Origin: F1-120-MAGs238 sp964484185
GTDB lineage: Bacteria > Planctomycetota > Phycisphaerae > Phycisphaerales > UBA1924
Assembly: GCA_964484185.1 (NCBI GenBank)
Contig: CAZAEQ010000003.1
Coordinates: 1-64,000, forward strand
Reading direction: 5' to 3'
DNA length: 64,000 nucleotides
Under the pieces are notes generated by a model, which worked only from the letters and a program-made list of their open reading frames with translations, did no database searches and had not been told where the DNA came from. The stretch's first letter is position 1, and each line of letters begins with the position of its first letter. Made by a program: the position numbers and the translations under genes. Positions 8,434 through 17,600 of this stretch are shown here, one piece after another.

Positions 8434-10214
8434 GTTCATCATTTGACAGATTGCAGGCTATTCACGCGTTGATTGACGCGGGCGAGCCTCAGCGCGCGAT
8501 TACTGAATTGCGTGTGTTGATACGGCGCGAGCCCAACGTGGCATCGTGGCAGGGCATGATGGCGCGTGCCAGCGGGGCAGCGGGATTGCATGAGCAGGCT
8601 CTGGTACATGCGAAGCGGTGCACAGAAATGGCTCCGACTCATCCGACATCATGGGCCGAACTTGGCACTGCGCTGCATCATCTGGGGAAGTTTGAAGAAT
8701 CGCGGGTCGCGTACAGCAAGGGTGTTGAACTGTCGCCGACATCGGTCATCGCATCGCTGGGTCTTGCGGATGTACTTGCGGATATGGGGCGGCAGGGCGA
8801 AGCCGTGCGGCATCTTGAAGTTGCGATCCAGAATATTCCTGGTAACGAGGCGCTGCTTGGCAAATACAGCATGGTTCTGGGCAAGCTTGCCAAGATGAGC
8901 GATGCGCTTGCGACGGCGGAGCGTGCGCTAAAGCTGTATCCAAAATCGTGGGAATTGGCCCAATGTGCATGTGCGGCGGCGAATTATGTGGTCGAAGATC
9001 CACAGCGGCTTTTTGATATCCATGTGCGATTTGGAAAGACGTTTGAATTCAAGGGCGCGAATCCACCTGTTCGTTTTACGAACACAGAGTTGAATCGTCC
9101 GATGCGGGTGGGGCTGGTATCGGCCGACTTCCGCGCTCATTCGGTGTCGCACTTTGTCGAACCTCTGCTGGCGCATATTGACCGGAAGCAGTGCGAGCTG
9201 TTTCTGTACTGCACGGGGCCATCTGACAGTGTCACAAAGCAGCTGCGGTCATATGGGCACACATTTGTCGATTGCTTCATGAAACCCCGAAGAGAGCTTG
9301 TTGACTCAATCCGAAATCGGCAGCTGGACATTCTGATTGATCTCAGCGGTCACACGCGGGGTGGCGACTCAGCGCTGCTGCGATCGCGGGTTGCGCCGCT
9401 GCAGGGCAACTACTGCGGATATCCAAATACGCTTGGGTTGCGGAGCGTTGATTTTCGACTGGTTGATGAAATCACAGATCCAACGGGCCAGGCGGATGCT
9501 TTTTGTGTGGAAAAGCTGGTGCGGATTGAGGAGTGTTTTCTGTGCTATCAGCCGCGGGCTGAATCGCTCACGCTTGATACGAAGAGAGTTCCCGGTCCAT
9601 TTACCTTCGGGTGTTTTAATGCAGCCCGAAAGATCTCGGATACGTTTTTGGAGCTGTGTGCGGCGGTGTGCAGCGCTGCACCAGATGCGCGGTTGCTCTT
9701 AAAGAATCTTGATTTCAAGGACCCGGAGTGTGTAGCGATGATCCGGGAGCGGGCGCTTGCCGCGGGAATTGCGGAAAAACAGCTTGTGTTGGAGGGGCCA
9801 TCGAAGACTCCGCTTGAGCACCTGGCGAAGTATCAGGAAGTTGATATCGCTCTTGATACGTTCCCGTATTCGGGCACGACGACTACGTGTGAGTCGTTGT
9901 TGATGGGTGTGCCAACTATTACAATGGTTGGGAAGGCTCATCCGTCGCGCGTGAGCGCCAGTTTGCTCAATGCTGTGAGACTTGATGGCTGTGTGGCGCA
10001 GAACAAAGCTGAGTTTGTGGAGCTCGCATCAGCATGGAAAAACACGCGGGCCCGTGGCGATATGCAGCGGGCTGCACTGCGCGAGCAGTTCCTTGCAAGC
10101 GCACTGTGCAACGGGCGGCTGTTTTCGAGTCGATTTGTCGCCGCACTTCGTGGTATCTGGAGAGAGCGGATTGCGGCACAGATGGCTGAGCTGTCAAAGA
10201 CCGGTACAACGTAA
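8430..10214 (+). CDS. TPR-containing O-GlcNAc transferase-like glycosyltransferase (GT41), copy 2
   Basis: 594 residues from ATG 8430, chosen because it overlaps the previous stop as ATGA, typical of translational coupling. An in-frame start lies 33 bases further upstream. N-terminal TPR helices cover about residues 1-190. The GT41 region has the His of DFRAHSVSHF, the Lys of CFNAARKIS and the donor loop IALDTFPYSGTTTTCESLL, so the catalytic set is complete. It differs from its two neighbours across most of its length, arguing for an old duplication and distinct acceptors rather than recent copying. The following gene overlaps its stop by one base (TAATG). Confidence 0.85.
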   Translation: MSSSFDRLQAIHALIDAGEPQRAITELRVLIRREPNVASWQGMMARASGAAGLHEQALVHAKRCTEMAPTHPTSWAELGTALHHLGKFEESRVAYSKGVELSPTSVIASLGLADVLADMGRQGEAVRHLEVAIQNIPGNEALLGKYSMVLGKLAKMSDALATAERALKLYPKSWELAQCACAAANYVVEDPQRLFDIHVRFGKTFEFKGANPPVRFTNTELNRPMRVGLVSADFRAHSVSHFVEPLLAHIDRKQCELFLYCTGPSDSVTKQLRSYGHTFVDCFMKPRRELVDSIRNRQLDILIDLSGHTRGGDSALLRSRVAPLQGNYCGYPNTLGLRSVDFRLVDEITDPTGQADAFCVEKLVRIEECFLCYQPRAESLTLDTKRVPGPFTFGCFNAARKISDTFLELCAAVCSAAPDARLLLKNLDFKDPECVAMIRERALAAGIAEKQLVLEGPSKTPLEHLAKYQEVDIALDTFPYSGTTTTCESLLMGVPTITMVGKAHPSRVSASLLNAVRLDGCVAQNKAEFVELASAWKNTRARGDMQRAALREQFLASALCNGRLFSSRFVAALRGIWRERIAAQMAELSKTGTT

Positions 10215-11962
10215 TGGATCCTTTCGACGCCATCATGCAGCACTATCAGGCGGGACGCCTCGATCAGGCGCGCGTGATGCTGATGCAGGTGCTGGCATCC
10301 CGTCCTCGTGATGCGCAGGTGCATGGGTTTCTTTCGATTGTGCTGCTGCAGATGGGAGATGTCGCTGCCGCGAACTTGCATGCGCTGCAGGCGACCAAGT
10401 GCGATCCGCGGAGTTCGGATGCGTGGGTGTGGCTGGGAAACACGCAGGCGGCGATGTCAAAGCACGAAGAGGCTTTGTTGCAGTTTGATCGCGCCCTGGT
10501 ATTTCGGAGTGACAATGCCGCGGCCTGGGTGGGAAAGTTGCTGTCGCTGCGGTTTCTGGGGCGGGTCCAGCAGGCGGTCAAGAGTGGTGAGAAGGCGATT
10601 AAGAAATGCAGTGGCGACGAGCGGGTGGTTGCGACGTATGCGGCGACGCTACTTGCCGCGGGAAGGGCACTTGAGGCCTTCGAACTAGCAAAGCAGGGGC
10701 TCAAGTCGTGGCCGGCATCTCTTGAACTGGCGAGCGTATTGGCAGGGTCGAGCAATTATCCGAGCGAACTCTCGTTGGGCGAGGTGTTTGAGAGCCAGCT
10801 GAAGTATGGGCAGATTCTGGACCGTTCCCGCGCGAATGTGACTGCTGTGTATGGAAATTCGCGCGAGCCTTACAAGAGACTGCGGATTGGATTTGTGTCA
10901 TCTGATTTGCGCGAGCATTCGGTTTCATATTTCATGCAGCCGATTCTTGAGCACGCTGATCGGGCGAAGTGCGAGCTGTACTGCTACTCAACAACTGCGT
11001 ACCCGGATGCGCACACTGATGTCCTGCGGAAATGCACTGATCACTGGCGCGATGCAGCGCGGCTTGACGAACTTGCACTGCATGAACGTATTCGCGCGGA
11101 CGCGATCGATGTGCTTATTGATCTTCATGGACATACGGTGGGTCATCGGCTGGGGCTTTTCCATCGGCGGCCCGCGCCGGTGCAGGCTACGTATTGCGGG
11201 TATCCCAATATCACCGGCATCCGCGGCATCGATTACCGCATTGTCGATTCGATCACCGATCCTGTTTCTGCATTGCCCGGTCAGGGCGAGAAACTTGTGC
11301 GGATGCGGGGGTGTTTTCTGTGCTATGCGCCGCCAGTGCGCCGCCGCGTGGAAACCATCGCAGATCGACCCGTGACCTTTGGTTCGTTCAATGCTGTTCA
11401 GAAGATCAGCACTGGAACACTGTCGCTCTGGAAGTCTGTGTTGGATGCGGTTCCAGGATCTCGACTTGCGATGAAAGCGATGGTGCTGCGCGAGGCTGAG
11501 TTAAAAGAAGTGTTTCTTGGACGCATCGCTGCGGCGGGAATCGCGGTTGATCGAGTTGATATTCTCGACCCCTCGCCCGATGTTCAGTCGCATCTTGAGC
11601 AGTACAACCAGATCGATATCGCACTTGATACGGTGCCGTATAACGGAACAACCACGACATGTGAAGCACTGGCCATGGGCGTTCCGGTGATCACGCTTCG
11701 CGGCGATCGTCATGCGTCGAGAGTGTCGGCGAGTCTCTTGACGGCAGCGGGTTTTCCGCAGTGGATTGCTGAGTCACCCGCGCAGGTTGCGGAAATCGCT
11801 GGGTTGCTCGGCGCGGATCCTGCTGAACGCAGGCGTTTGAGGGTGAGAATACCGGAACAACTGACGGCAAGTTCGTTGTGCAATGGCAAGGACTTTGCTG
11901 ATCGGTTTCTTGAGAGCGTAAGAGAAATGTGGATGCATTGGGCGCAGACGGCCAATACTTAG
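10214..11962 (+). CDS. TPR-containing O-GlcNAc transferase-like glycosyltransferase (GT41), copy 3
   Basis: 582 residues, starting inside the stop codon of copy 2 (TAATG). The TPR-like N-terminal third begins MDPFDAIMQHYQAGRLDQAR. The catalytic region has the His of DLREHSVSYF, the Lys of SFNAVQKIS, GHRLGLFHRRPAPVQATY, and the donor loop IALDTVPYNGTTTTCEALA. No signal peptide or membrane helix is visible, so it acts in the cytosol like OGT and HMW1C-type enzymes. Three such enzymes in one transcription unit is unusual and suggests a shared or ordered glycosylation pathway; this is inference. Confidence 0.85.
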   Translation: MDPFDAIMQHYQAGRLDQARVMLMQVLASRPRDAQVHGFLSIVLLQMGDVAAANLHALQATKCDPRSSDAWVWLGNTQAAMSKHEEALLQFDRALVFRSDNAAAWVGKLLSLRFLGRVQQAVKSGEKAIKKCSGDERVVATYAATLLAAGRALEAFELAKQGLKSWPASLELASVLAGSSNYPSELSLGEVFESQLKYGQILDRSRANVTAVYGNSREPYKRLRIGFVSSDLREHSVSYFMQPILEHADRAKCELYCYSTTAYPDAHTDVLRKCTDHWRDAARLDELALHERIRADAIDVLIDLHGHTVGHRLGLFHRRPAPVQATYCGYPNITGIRGIDYRIVDSITDPVSALPGQGEKLVRMRGCFLCYAPPVRRRVETIADRPVTFGSFNAVQKISTGTLSLWKSVLDAVPGSRLAMKAMVLREAELKEVFLGRIAAAGIAVDRVDILDPSPDVQSHLEQYNQIDIALDTVPYNGTTTTCEALAMGVPVITLRGDRHASRVSASLLTAAGFPQWIAESPAQVAEIAGLLGADPAERRRLRVRIPEQLTASSLCNGKDFADRFLESVREMWMHWAQTANT

Positions 11963-11999
11963 AGGCTTTACTCAGAAATTTTTTGCGAGACATGCTGCG

Positions 12000-12917
12000 A
12001 TGACAACAGTATTGATAAACGGCGATTTCGTGGAAGTTGATCAAGCTCGCGTGGGCGTGTTTGATGCCGGCTTTCAGCATGGAGTCGGGCTCTTTGAAAC
12101 CATGACTGCGCTGGTCGCGGGCGGGGAATCGAAGGTTGTTTCACTGGATGAGCACCTTGACCGACTGATTAACTCGGCAAAGGAGCTTGGGCTGGCATCT
12201 GAACTGAATAAATCGGTGCTGGAAGAAGGGGTGATTGCCACCGTTGAGCGGGCGGGCGATGCGCGACAGCGTGTGCGATTGACGTTGACTGGCGGCGACA
12301 TGAATTTGACCTCGCGCGAGGCGTCGGCCAAGACACATGAGCCGACGGTGGTGGTCGCGGCACATCCATTGACGCAGTATCCCGATGAGATGTATCGCAA
12401 CGGGGTGATGGTTGTCGCCGCGGACATGAAGGTCAATCCGCTGGATGAGAGTCAGGGGCATAAGACGCTGAACTACTGGATGCGGCTGCGCGAGTTACAG
12501 AAAGCGGCGGCCAAGCGCGCGGGCGAAGCGCTGGTGTTTCAGATTACGAATCACCTGGCAGGCGGATGCGTGTCGAACGTTATTCTCGTGAAGAACGAGC
12601 AGGTCATTACGCCGATTGCGCGGGGGGAAGAGATTGCATCTACGTCGGCCGGGCCAGGCGCGGTGCTGCGTAGTCCGGTGCTTCCAGGAATTACGCGGGC
12701 CACGGTGCTGGAGTGGGCGAAGGAAGACAAGCGCGATGTGATAAAGCGCATGGTCTCGATTGATGATGTGTTTCAGGCAGATGAGGTGCTGCTCAGCAAT
12801 TCCATATTTGGAGTGTTGCCAGTGGTTGCATTTGAGAAGCAGGCGATCGGGTCGGGGACAGTGGGGCACTTTGCAACCAGCGCGATAGAGCGCTGGAAGG
12901 CGCTGACCACGGCGTAG
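12000..12917 (+). CDS. Class IV aminotransferase / aminodeoxychorismate lyase-like enzyme
   Basis: PLP fold-type IV enzyme of 305 residues. It shows the N-terminal DAGFQHGVGLFETM motif, the PLP lysine K155 in GHKTLNYWMRLRE, the phosphate-binding stretch NHLAGGCVSNVI, GITRATVLEWAK, and a C-terminal SNSIFGVLPV. The last motif resembles 4-amino-4-deoxychorismate lyase (PabC) and D-amino-acid transaminases more than the BCAT consensus, but family members cannot be separated safely by eye. It ends the rne operon, 37 bases after the third glycosyltransferase. Confidence 0.8.
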   Translation: MTTVLINGDFVEVDQARVGVFDAGFQHGVGLFETMTALVAGGESKVVSLDEHLDRLINSAKELGLASELNKSVLEEGVIATVERAGDARQRVRLTLTGGDMNLTSREASAKTHEPTVVVAAHPLTQYPDEMYRNGVMVVAADMKVNPLDESQGHKTLNYWMRLRELQKAAAKRAGEALVFQITNHLAGGCVSNVILVKNEQVITPIARGEEIASTSAGPGAVLRSPVLPGITRATVLEWAKEDKRDVIKRMVSIDDVFQADEVLLSNSIFGVLPVVAFEKQAIGSGTVGHFATSAIERWKALTTA

Positions 12918-12970
12918 ATCAGATTCGAAGTAAACGTGTCGCCTTTTTTGGTGATGCAGGAATCAGCGTA

Positions 12971-13564
12971 TTACTTTTTGGTGCTTTTGGTATCTACGAC
13001 CTTCTGCCAGCCAGCACCGGGGATATCAAACCAGATCTGCAAGGAGCGACTCTTGTCTTCTCCGGCAGTGATCACGTATTTGAACTTGATTTCCTGGCCT
13101 TGTTCTTTGTTCTTTCCTTCGAGCGTGAGCGTTTTTGTGGTGGCGTCGTAATCGCCCTCGGCGCTCACGCTGTATGTTCCAAGCGTATCGATGCCCCAGA
13201 CTGTGTACTTGCTGGTTCGAGTGTCGAAGCCGTAGATCGTTTTCCCGTTAATCGCGGGCTTTTCGCCAGCATCAGCTTTGAAGTCTACTTCGAGGTAGCG
13301 TCCACCCAGAATCATCTTTGCGTTCTCGGTTCCTTTCCAGGACAGGTCCATGCCTGGGCCAAAGGATGCATTGCCCACTGAGCTGAACTCTCCGGCCATG
13401 GCAGCCAGAACTTCATGTTCTTTGCTGGGCGCTGACATCTGTTCCATCGCGGCGATCATTTCGTCTTTTGTCGGTGGTTTCTGAGCGGGCTGAAAGGATT
13501 TCGCGGCGTATCCGATAGTGGCCGCGGCGAGAACAGCGATGATGGTGGAAGTCTGCATTTTCAT
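12971..13564 (-). CDS. Exported DUF1579-like protein
   Basis: 197 residues with an N-terminal hydrophobic export segment (TIIAVLAAATIGYAA). The mature part matches the DUF1579 pattern: LAAMAGEFSS, a WKGTENAKMILGGRYLE stretch, YGFDTRTSKYTVWGIDTLGT, and a final strand ending near FDIPGAGWQKV. Members are lipocalin-like beta barrels of unknown function. It is convergent with the aminotransferase gene, leaving 53 bases that contain a T run but no clear hairpin. The prepilin-like gene lies 60 bases upstream on the same strand. Confidence 0.75.
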   Translation of the reverse strand: MKMQTSTIIAVLAAATIGYAAKSFQPAQKPPTKDEMIAAMEQMSAPSKEHEVLAAMAGEFSSVGNASFGPGMDLSWKGTENAKMILGGRYLEVDFKADAGEKPAINGKTIYGFDTRTSKYTVWGIDTLGTYSVSAEGDYDATTKTLTLEGKNKEQGQEIKFKYVITAGEDKSRSLQIWFDIPGAGWQKVVDTKSTKK

Positions 13565-13624
13565 GAGTGTGCTCCTGGGGTCGTTTCAGTTACTCAGGTA
13601 CTGGTATTCAGATATTGGGGAAAT

Positions 13625-14551
13625 TCAGGGAAGGAAATACTCGGGGATCGAGCCGCCTTCGTAGCTGAATCCGCGCTGGCGATAGCGCGAGACGATCTGG
13701 TAATTTGACGGCGGTTCATCCCAGGAATCAAGATACATGCTGATCAGGCCTTCATCGGCCTTTTTGAACGCCGCGTGACCATCAACGTATGACACGTTGT
13801 ATCCGGTTGCGGCATGATTGTTCCATTGGTCGGGCCAGTTGTTGATTCCATCGGGCCTGCCGATATTCGGGAAGGCCGATTGATCGTTATCGTTATCGAG
13901 CGCGAGGTAGCATCGATCGGGGAAGATCACTTTGGCCTGAGTCTTGAGGACGTTCCGCGAATCAAGTTCGAAGAGCGCGGGGAGATCGCTCCGCCGCCAA
14001 CCCAGTTGATCGCCGATGGAAATCCCGGGCGCGGTGTAGACCACGGTTCCATCGGGATATTTGCCTGCGGAGAACCAGGCGCGCACTTCGTAGCTGTGTC
14101 CGCCGCCTTCATCATCCCGATCGCGGGCTGCCCAGTAGGTGTCGCGGATGAAGTCTCGGCCGTAAATCTGGTTGACATCTGGTTCATCTGCACTGACCAT
14201 GATGTTGGGTCGAATCTTGTTTCGCGTGGAAGGGCAGATTGCGACGTTGTAATCAGAAATGTACTCGGGGAAGAACCAGCCGATGTTGTCTTCCCAGTCA
14301 AAGAGCGCGGGCATGAACAGGCCGGACTTGGTGTCGTTTGAATAGCTGAGGCATGCGATGGCGAGCTGGCGCGTGTTTGACAGACAACGTGCGCTGCGCG
14401 AGACGCTGCGTGCCTTGCCCAGCGCGGGAAGCAGGATTGAAATTAACAGGGCGATGATCGCAATGACAACCAATAGCTCGATGAGCGTGAAAGCGGCATC
14501 GTTCCCGCAGCCTACGTTTCTGCGAACCAGTTTCATGCGGAAAGGCGACAT
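13625..14551 (-). CDS. Prepilin-like (type II pseudopilin / DUF1559-type) secreted protein
   Basis: 308 residues. After a short basic leader comes the type IV prepilin signature FTLIELLVVIAIIALLISIL. The residue before the Phe is Ala rather than the usual Gly, so prepilin-peptidase cleavage may be inefficient or shifted. The C-terminal half contains YNVSYVDGHAAFKK, matching the H-X9-DG-like ending common in the many pseudopilin-like proteins of planctomycetes. Aromatic and Asp-rich middle sequence suggests a globular domain. Function beyond surface or pseudopilus association is unknown. The start may be the internal Met at residue 6. Confidence 0.8.
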   Translation of the reverse strand: MSPFRMKLVRRNVGCGNDAAFTLIELLVVIAIIALLISILLPALGKARSVSRSARCLSNTRQLAIACLSYSNDTKSGLFMPALFDWEDNIGWFFPEYISDYNVAICPSTRNKIRPNIMVSADEPDVNQIYGRDFIRDTYWAARDRDDEGGGHSYEVRAWFSAGKYPDGTVVYTAPGISIGDQLGWRRSDLPALFELDSRNVLKTQAKVIFPDRCYLALDNDNDQSAFPNIGRPDGINNWPDQWNNHAATGYNVSYVDGHAAFKKADEGLISMYLDSWDEPPSNYQIVSRYRQRGFSYEGGSIPEYFLP

Positions 14552-14618
14552 GGAGACATTCTAACACAAAATGACGCGGCTGTACAGACATTATCTGGAC
14601 CCGCCCAGTCCCCAAAAG

Positions 14619-17600
14619 TCACTTCTTTTCCGGTGCTGGCTCTTTGTCCTTGCCCTTCAGCAAGTCGCCCAGCCCCTTGAGGGCATCTGGGATTCCACCG
14701 CCTTTGATCACCGCGTTCCCAGCGCGATCTGCGAACAACTTCGCAGAGAATTCGCGGCTGAGTTTTCCATCCATGCTGCCTGAAACACGGAAGGGAATCA
14801 TCGTGAGTTGATCAAATGTCCCCTTTGCAAGATCGCCCAGGATCGGAATGCTGTTGACGCCCTTATTGAGTCCGGGCACAGCCTCTGCGGTCAGGCGACC
14901 CAGGGGGATCCAGACCACACCGTCGACCTCGCGCTTGCCAAGATCGATCAGGCCGGAGTTTTCAATTTCAAACTCGCCAAGCGGCAGCTTGAATTCATCG
15001 TACTTCATCACGCCCTTGCGGATCGCGATCGATACAGGCTTCAATCGTTCGCCCACTTTCTTGGCATCGCTCAGGCCGGTCTTATCGAGCGCGCCGGTGA
15101 TTGCAGGAATCTTGATATTCAGAAGGTCGTTCACAATTCCGCCTGGCGCGACAAGCGCTTCGCCCAGGTCGACCGTGACATCTGCCGAGAGCTTTGACAG
15201 ATCGCCATCCATCGGGGCTATGAGGTTGGTTGCGCGGATCAGACCGGGTTTGAGTTCTTTGGATTTTGTGATCGCGCCGATGAAGGGGATGTTTTTGCTG
15301 ATGCGGCCGGATAATTCGGGCGTCACTTCAATGATTGTGACTTCAGCAGGCGCTGTGGTAGTGAATGCGCCATCCTGGACAGTTCCTTTCAATCGCAAAG
15401 TTGCACGCGGACTGTCCATCTGGACTTCAAGCAATCCAGGGTTTGCAGAACCTTTGCCAAGCTGCACTTTGTCTGCTTTGAGATTCGCGCTCACGATCGG
15501 ACCCAGTGCATCGACGAGCAAGCCGCCCTGCTGGGCCAGACTGTCGAGCAGCGATGTTGGAATTGCAGGCAGTACGCCCGTCATATTCACAACTGCGTTG
15601 TCGACCACTGGCTTGCCAGCTGCATCTGCCAGGGCGTCGACGGTCCCGATCAACGAAATTTTCTGTACTGACTGGGGCGCCGCGGTGGCGTTGCGGCGCA
15701 GTTCGCTCGATTCAACTTGCACGTTGAACGCCATTGGTCCGCCGGCCTTGGGCGCGTTGAGCGAGATAGATGTATTACCAAGCGTGAGCAATTGACCATC
15801 TGAGAGTTCAAGGGGCGCGGCTGCGATTGTCGCTGCGGAAACGAGTTCAAAAATTCCCACTTTCAGCGGCCCAGTGTCGCCTTTGCCGCTTGCATCGCGC
15901 GACAGTGTGAGTTTTGAGATATTCACGCTCACTGGCGTGGCCTTGGCGAGGCGTACGGGTTTATTGCCTTTGGCATCGGGCTTAAACACATAGGTGTTTG
16001 CAAATGTCGGATCGAGCTGCAGGTCGATCCTGGTGTCATCGCTGACGGTAATGCGATCTGGCAGGATGCTGAGCTCGATGGGTTTCGAGACGGTCAGGCG
16101 CGGAGCAGTGGGGGAGAGTTCGACGGTCAGGCTCTGCTGCGCTGTGCCGCCGCCGGACATGATTGCTTTCACATCGGCTGCGACTGATGCGCCGAGCAGG
16201 CCGGACATCATGCCTGGTTTGCCACTGAGGTTGTCGAGCGCGGCGGCGGCGACGTTGGTGATTTTCAGGTCGGCGACTGCGCCGGCGAGTCGCGAAGGTT
16301 CTTTGGTGCCTGAAGTTTTGGTTGCCGCATTAGGCGCTGGCGGGGCTGCCAGGTCGAGCTGTGATGTTCCTTGAATTGATGCAAGGGTTCCATCGGGTGC
16401 GTCTTGCGAGAGCAGACGGGCCTTAAAGGCGATGTCGACTTTGCCCGCGGCGACGCCGACAGATGCTGGCGCTTTGAGTGTCAGTTCGAGATTTTCAACG
16501 CCTGCGGGGGCAACTGGCAGGATCTTTCCTGTGTCGTCGGTGCGGGAAAGGCCGCGCACCAGGACGCGTCCTGGGATCTGCAGTTTTGCGTTGATACTTC
16601 CGAGTTTGGTCAGGTCGACGGCCTGACCTGAAGCGAGAGGGATGCTGACTGGATCAACACTGAACTTTATCTGCGACGCGTCGACGAGCTGGGGACGTTC
16701 GCGCAGATCGGGCATGAAGGTCCGCAGCAGTGAGTCAAGCGCGGTGGGCTTCAGGTTTACCTCGCCGGAACAGGTTTTGATATCAACGGCGGTCGGCCTG
16801 GTTGCCGGTCCGGCCAGCTGCATATCGATTTTCAGCGCTGAATTTTCCGCGCTGAGGGCCATGGAGACATCGGTGCCCATCGCAGTTTTGTTCGTGGCGA
16901 GATTGGTTGTGAGCGTGATGGTCGGCCCGGCGAGATCGCGGGCGATCCCTGCCATGTCCAGTGGTTGTGCACCGGGCGCTGGCGCGGGAGCGAACATCGC
17001 GGCGAGCGATGTCGGTACGTTTTTGAGTGAGACGCGGCCTGCGGGCATTAACTTAGTGACATCGATCCCGGCTGGCTGAATCAGACCATCGAGCGTGAGA
17101 TCGCCATCGACGTTGAACGTGTCTTTGCCGCTGGTCAGATCGCCCGACATGGTGAATCGCGGCGTGGCTTTTGGCGCGAAGGCGAGGCCAAGGTCAAAGG
17201 CTTTTACGCCGAGCACGGCGGCCTGATTGGATCCAGTGGGCGGGACGATTTCAAACCCGAAGAGTCGCGCGGCGACTCCGCCGCTGGCTGCGGCCAAATT
17301 CATGTTCGTCGCACCTGCCGCGTCTTTGCTCAAGGGAATATCGATATCTCTGACGACAACATCGATAGCGCCGGTTGGATTTACACGCCAGGATTCTTTG
17401 GGAACGAACCGGTGTGCGATTGCGCCTGCGGACAAGATGCGTGCACTGAACGGCCGCGTAATTGAGCGAATTGAGGTGTCTGAAACCAGGAATGCGCCAT
17501 CGGCGCTCAAGCGGTCGGAGCCGACTTTGAGTTCAACTTCGTATCCGGTCGATGCCTTGTCTTTGGGAGTGCGAGCCAGAATCTCGGCGTTGAGTACCGG

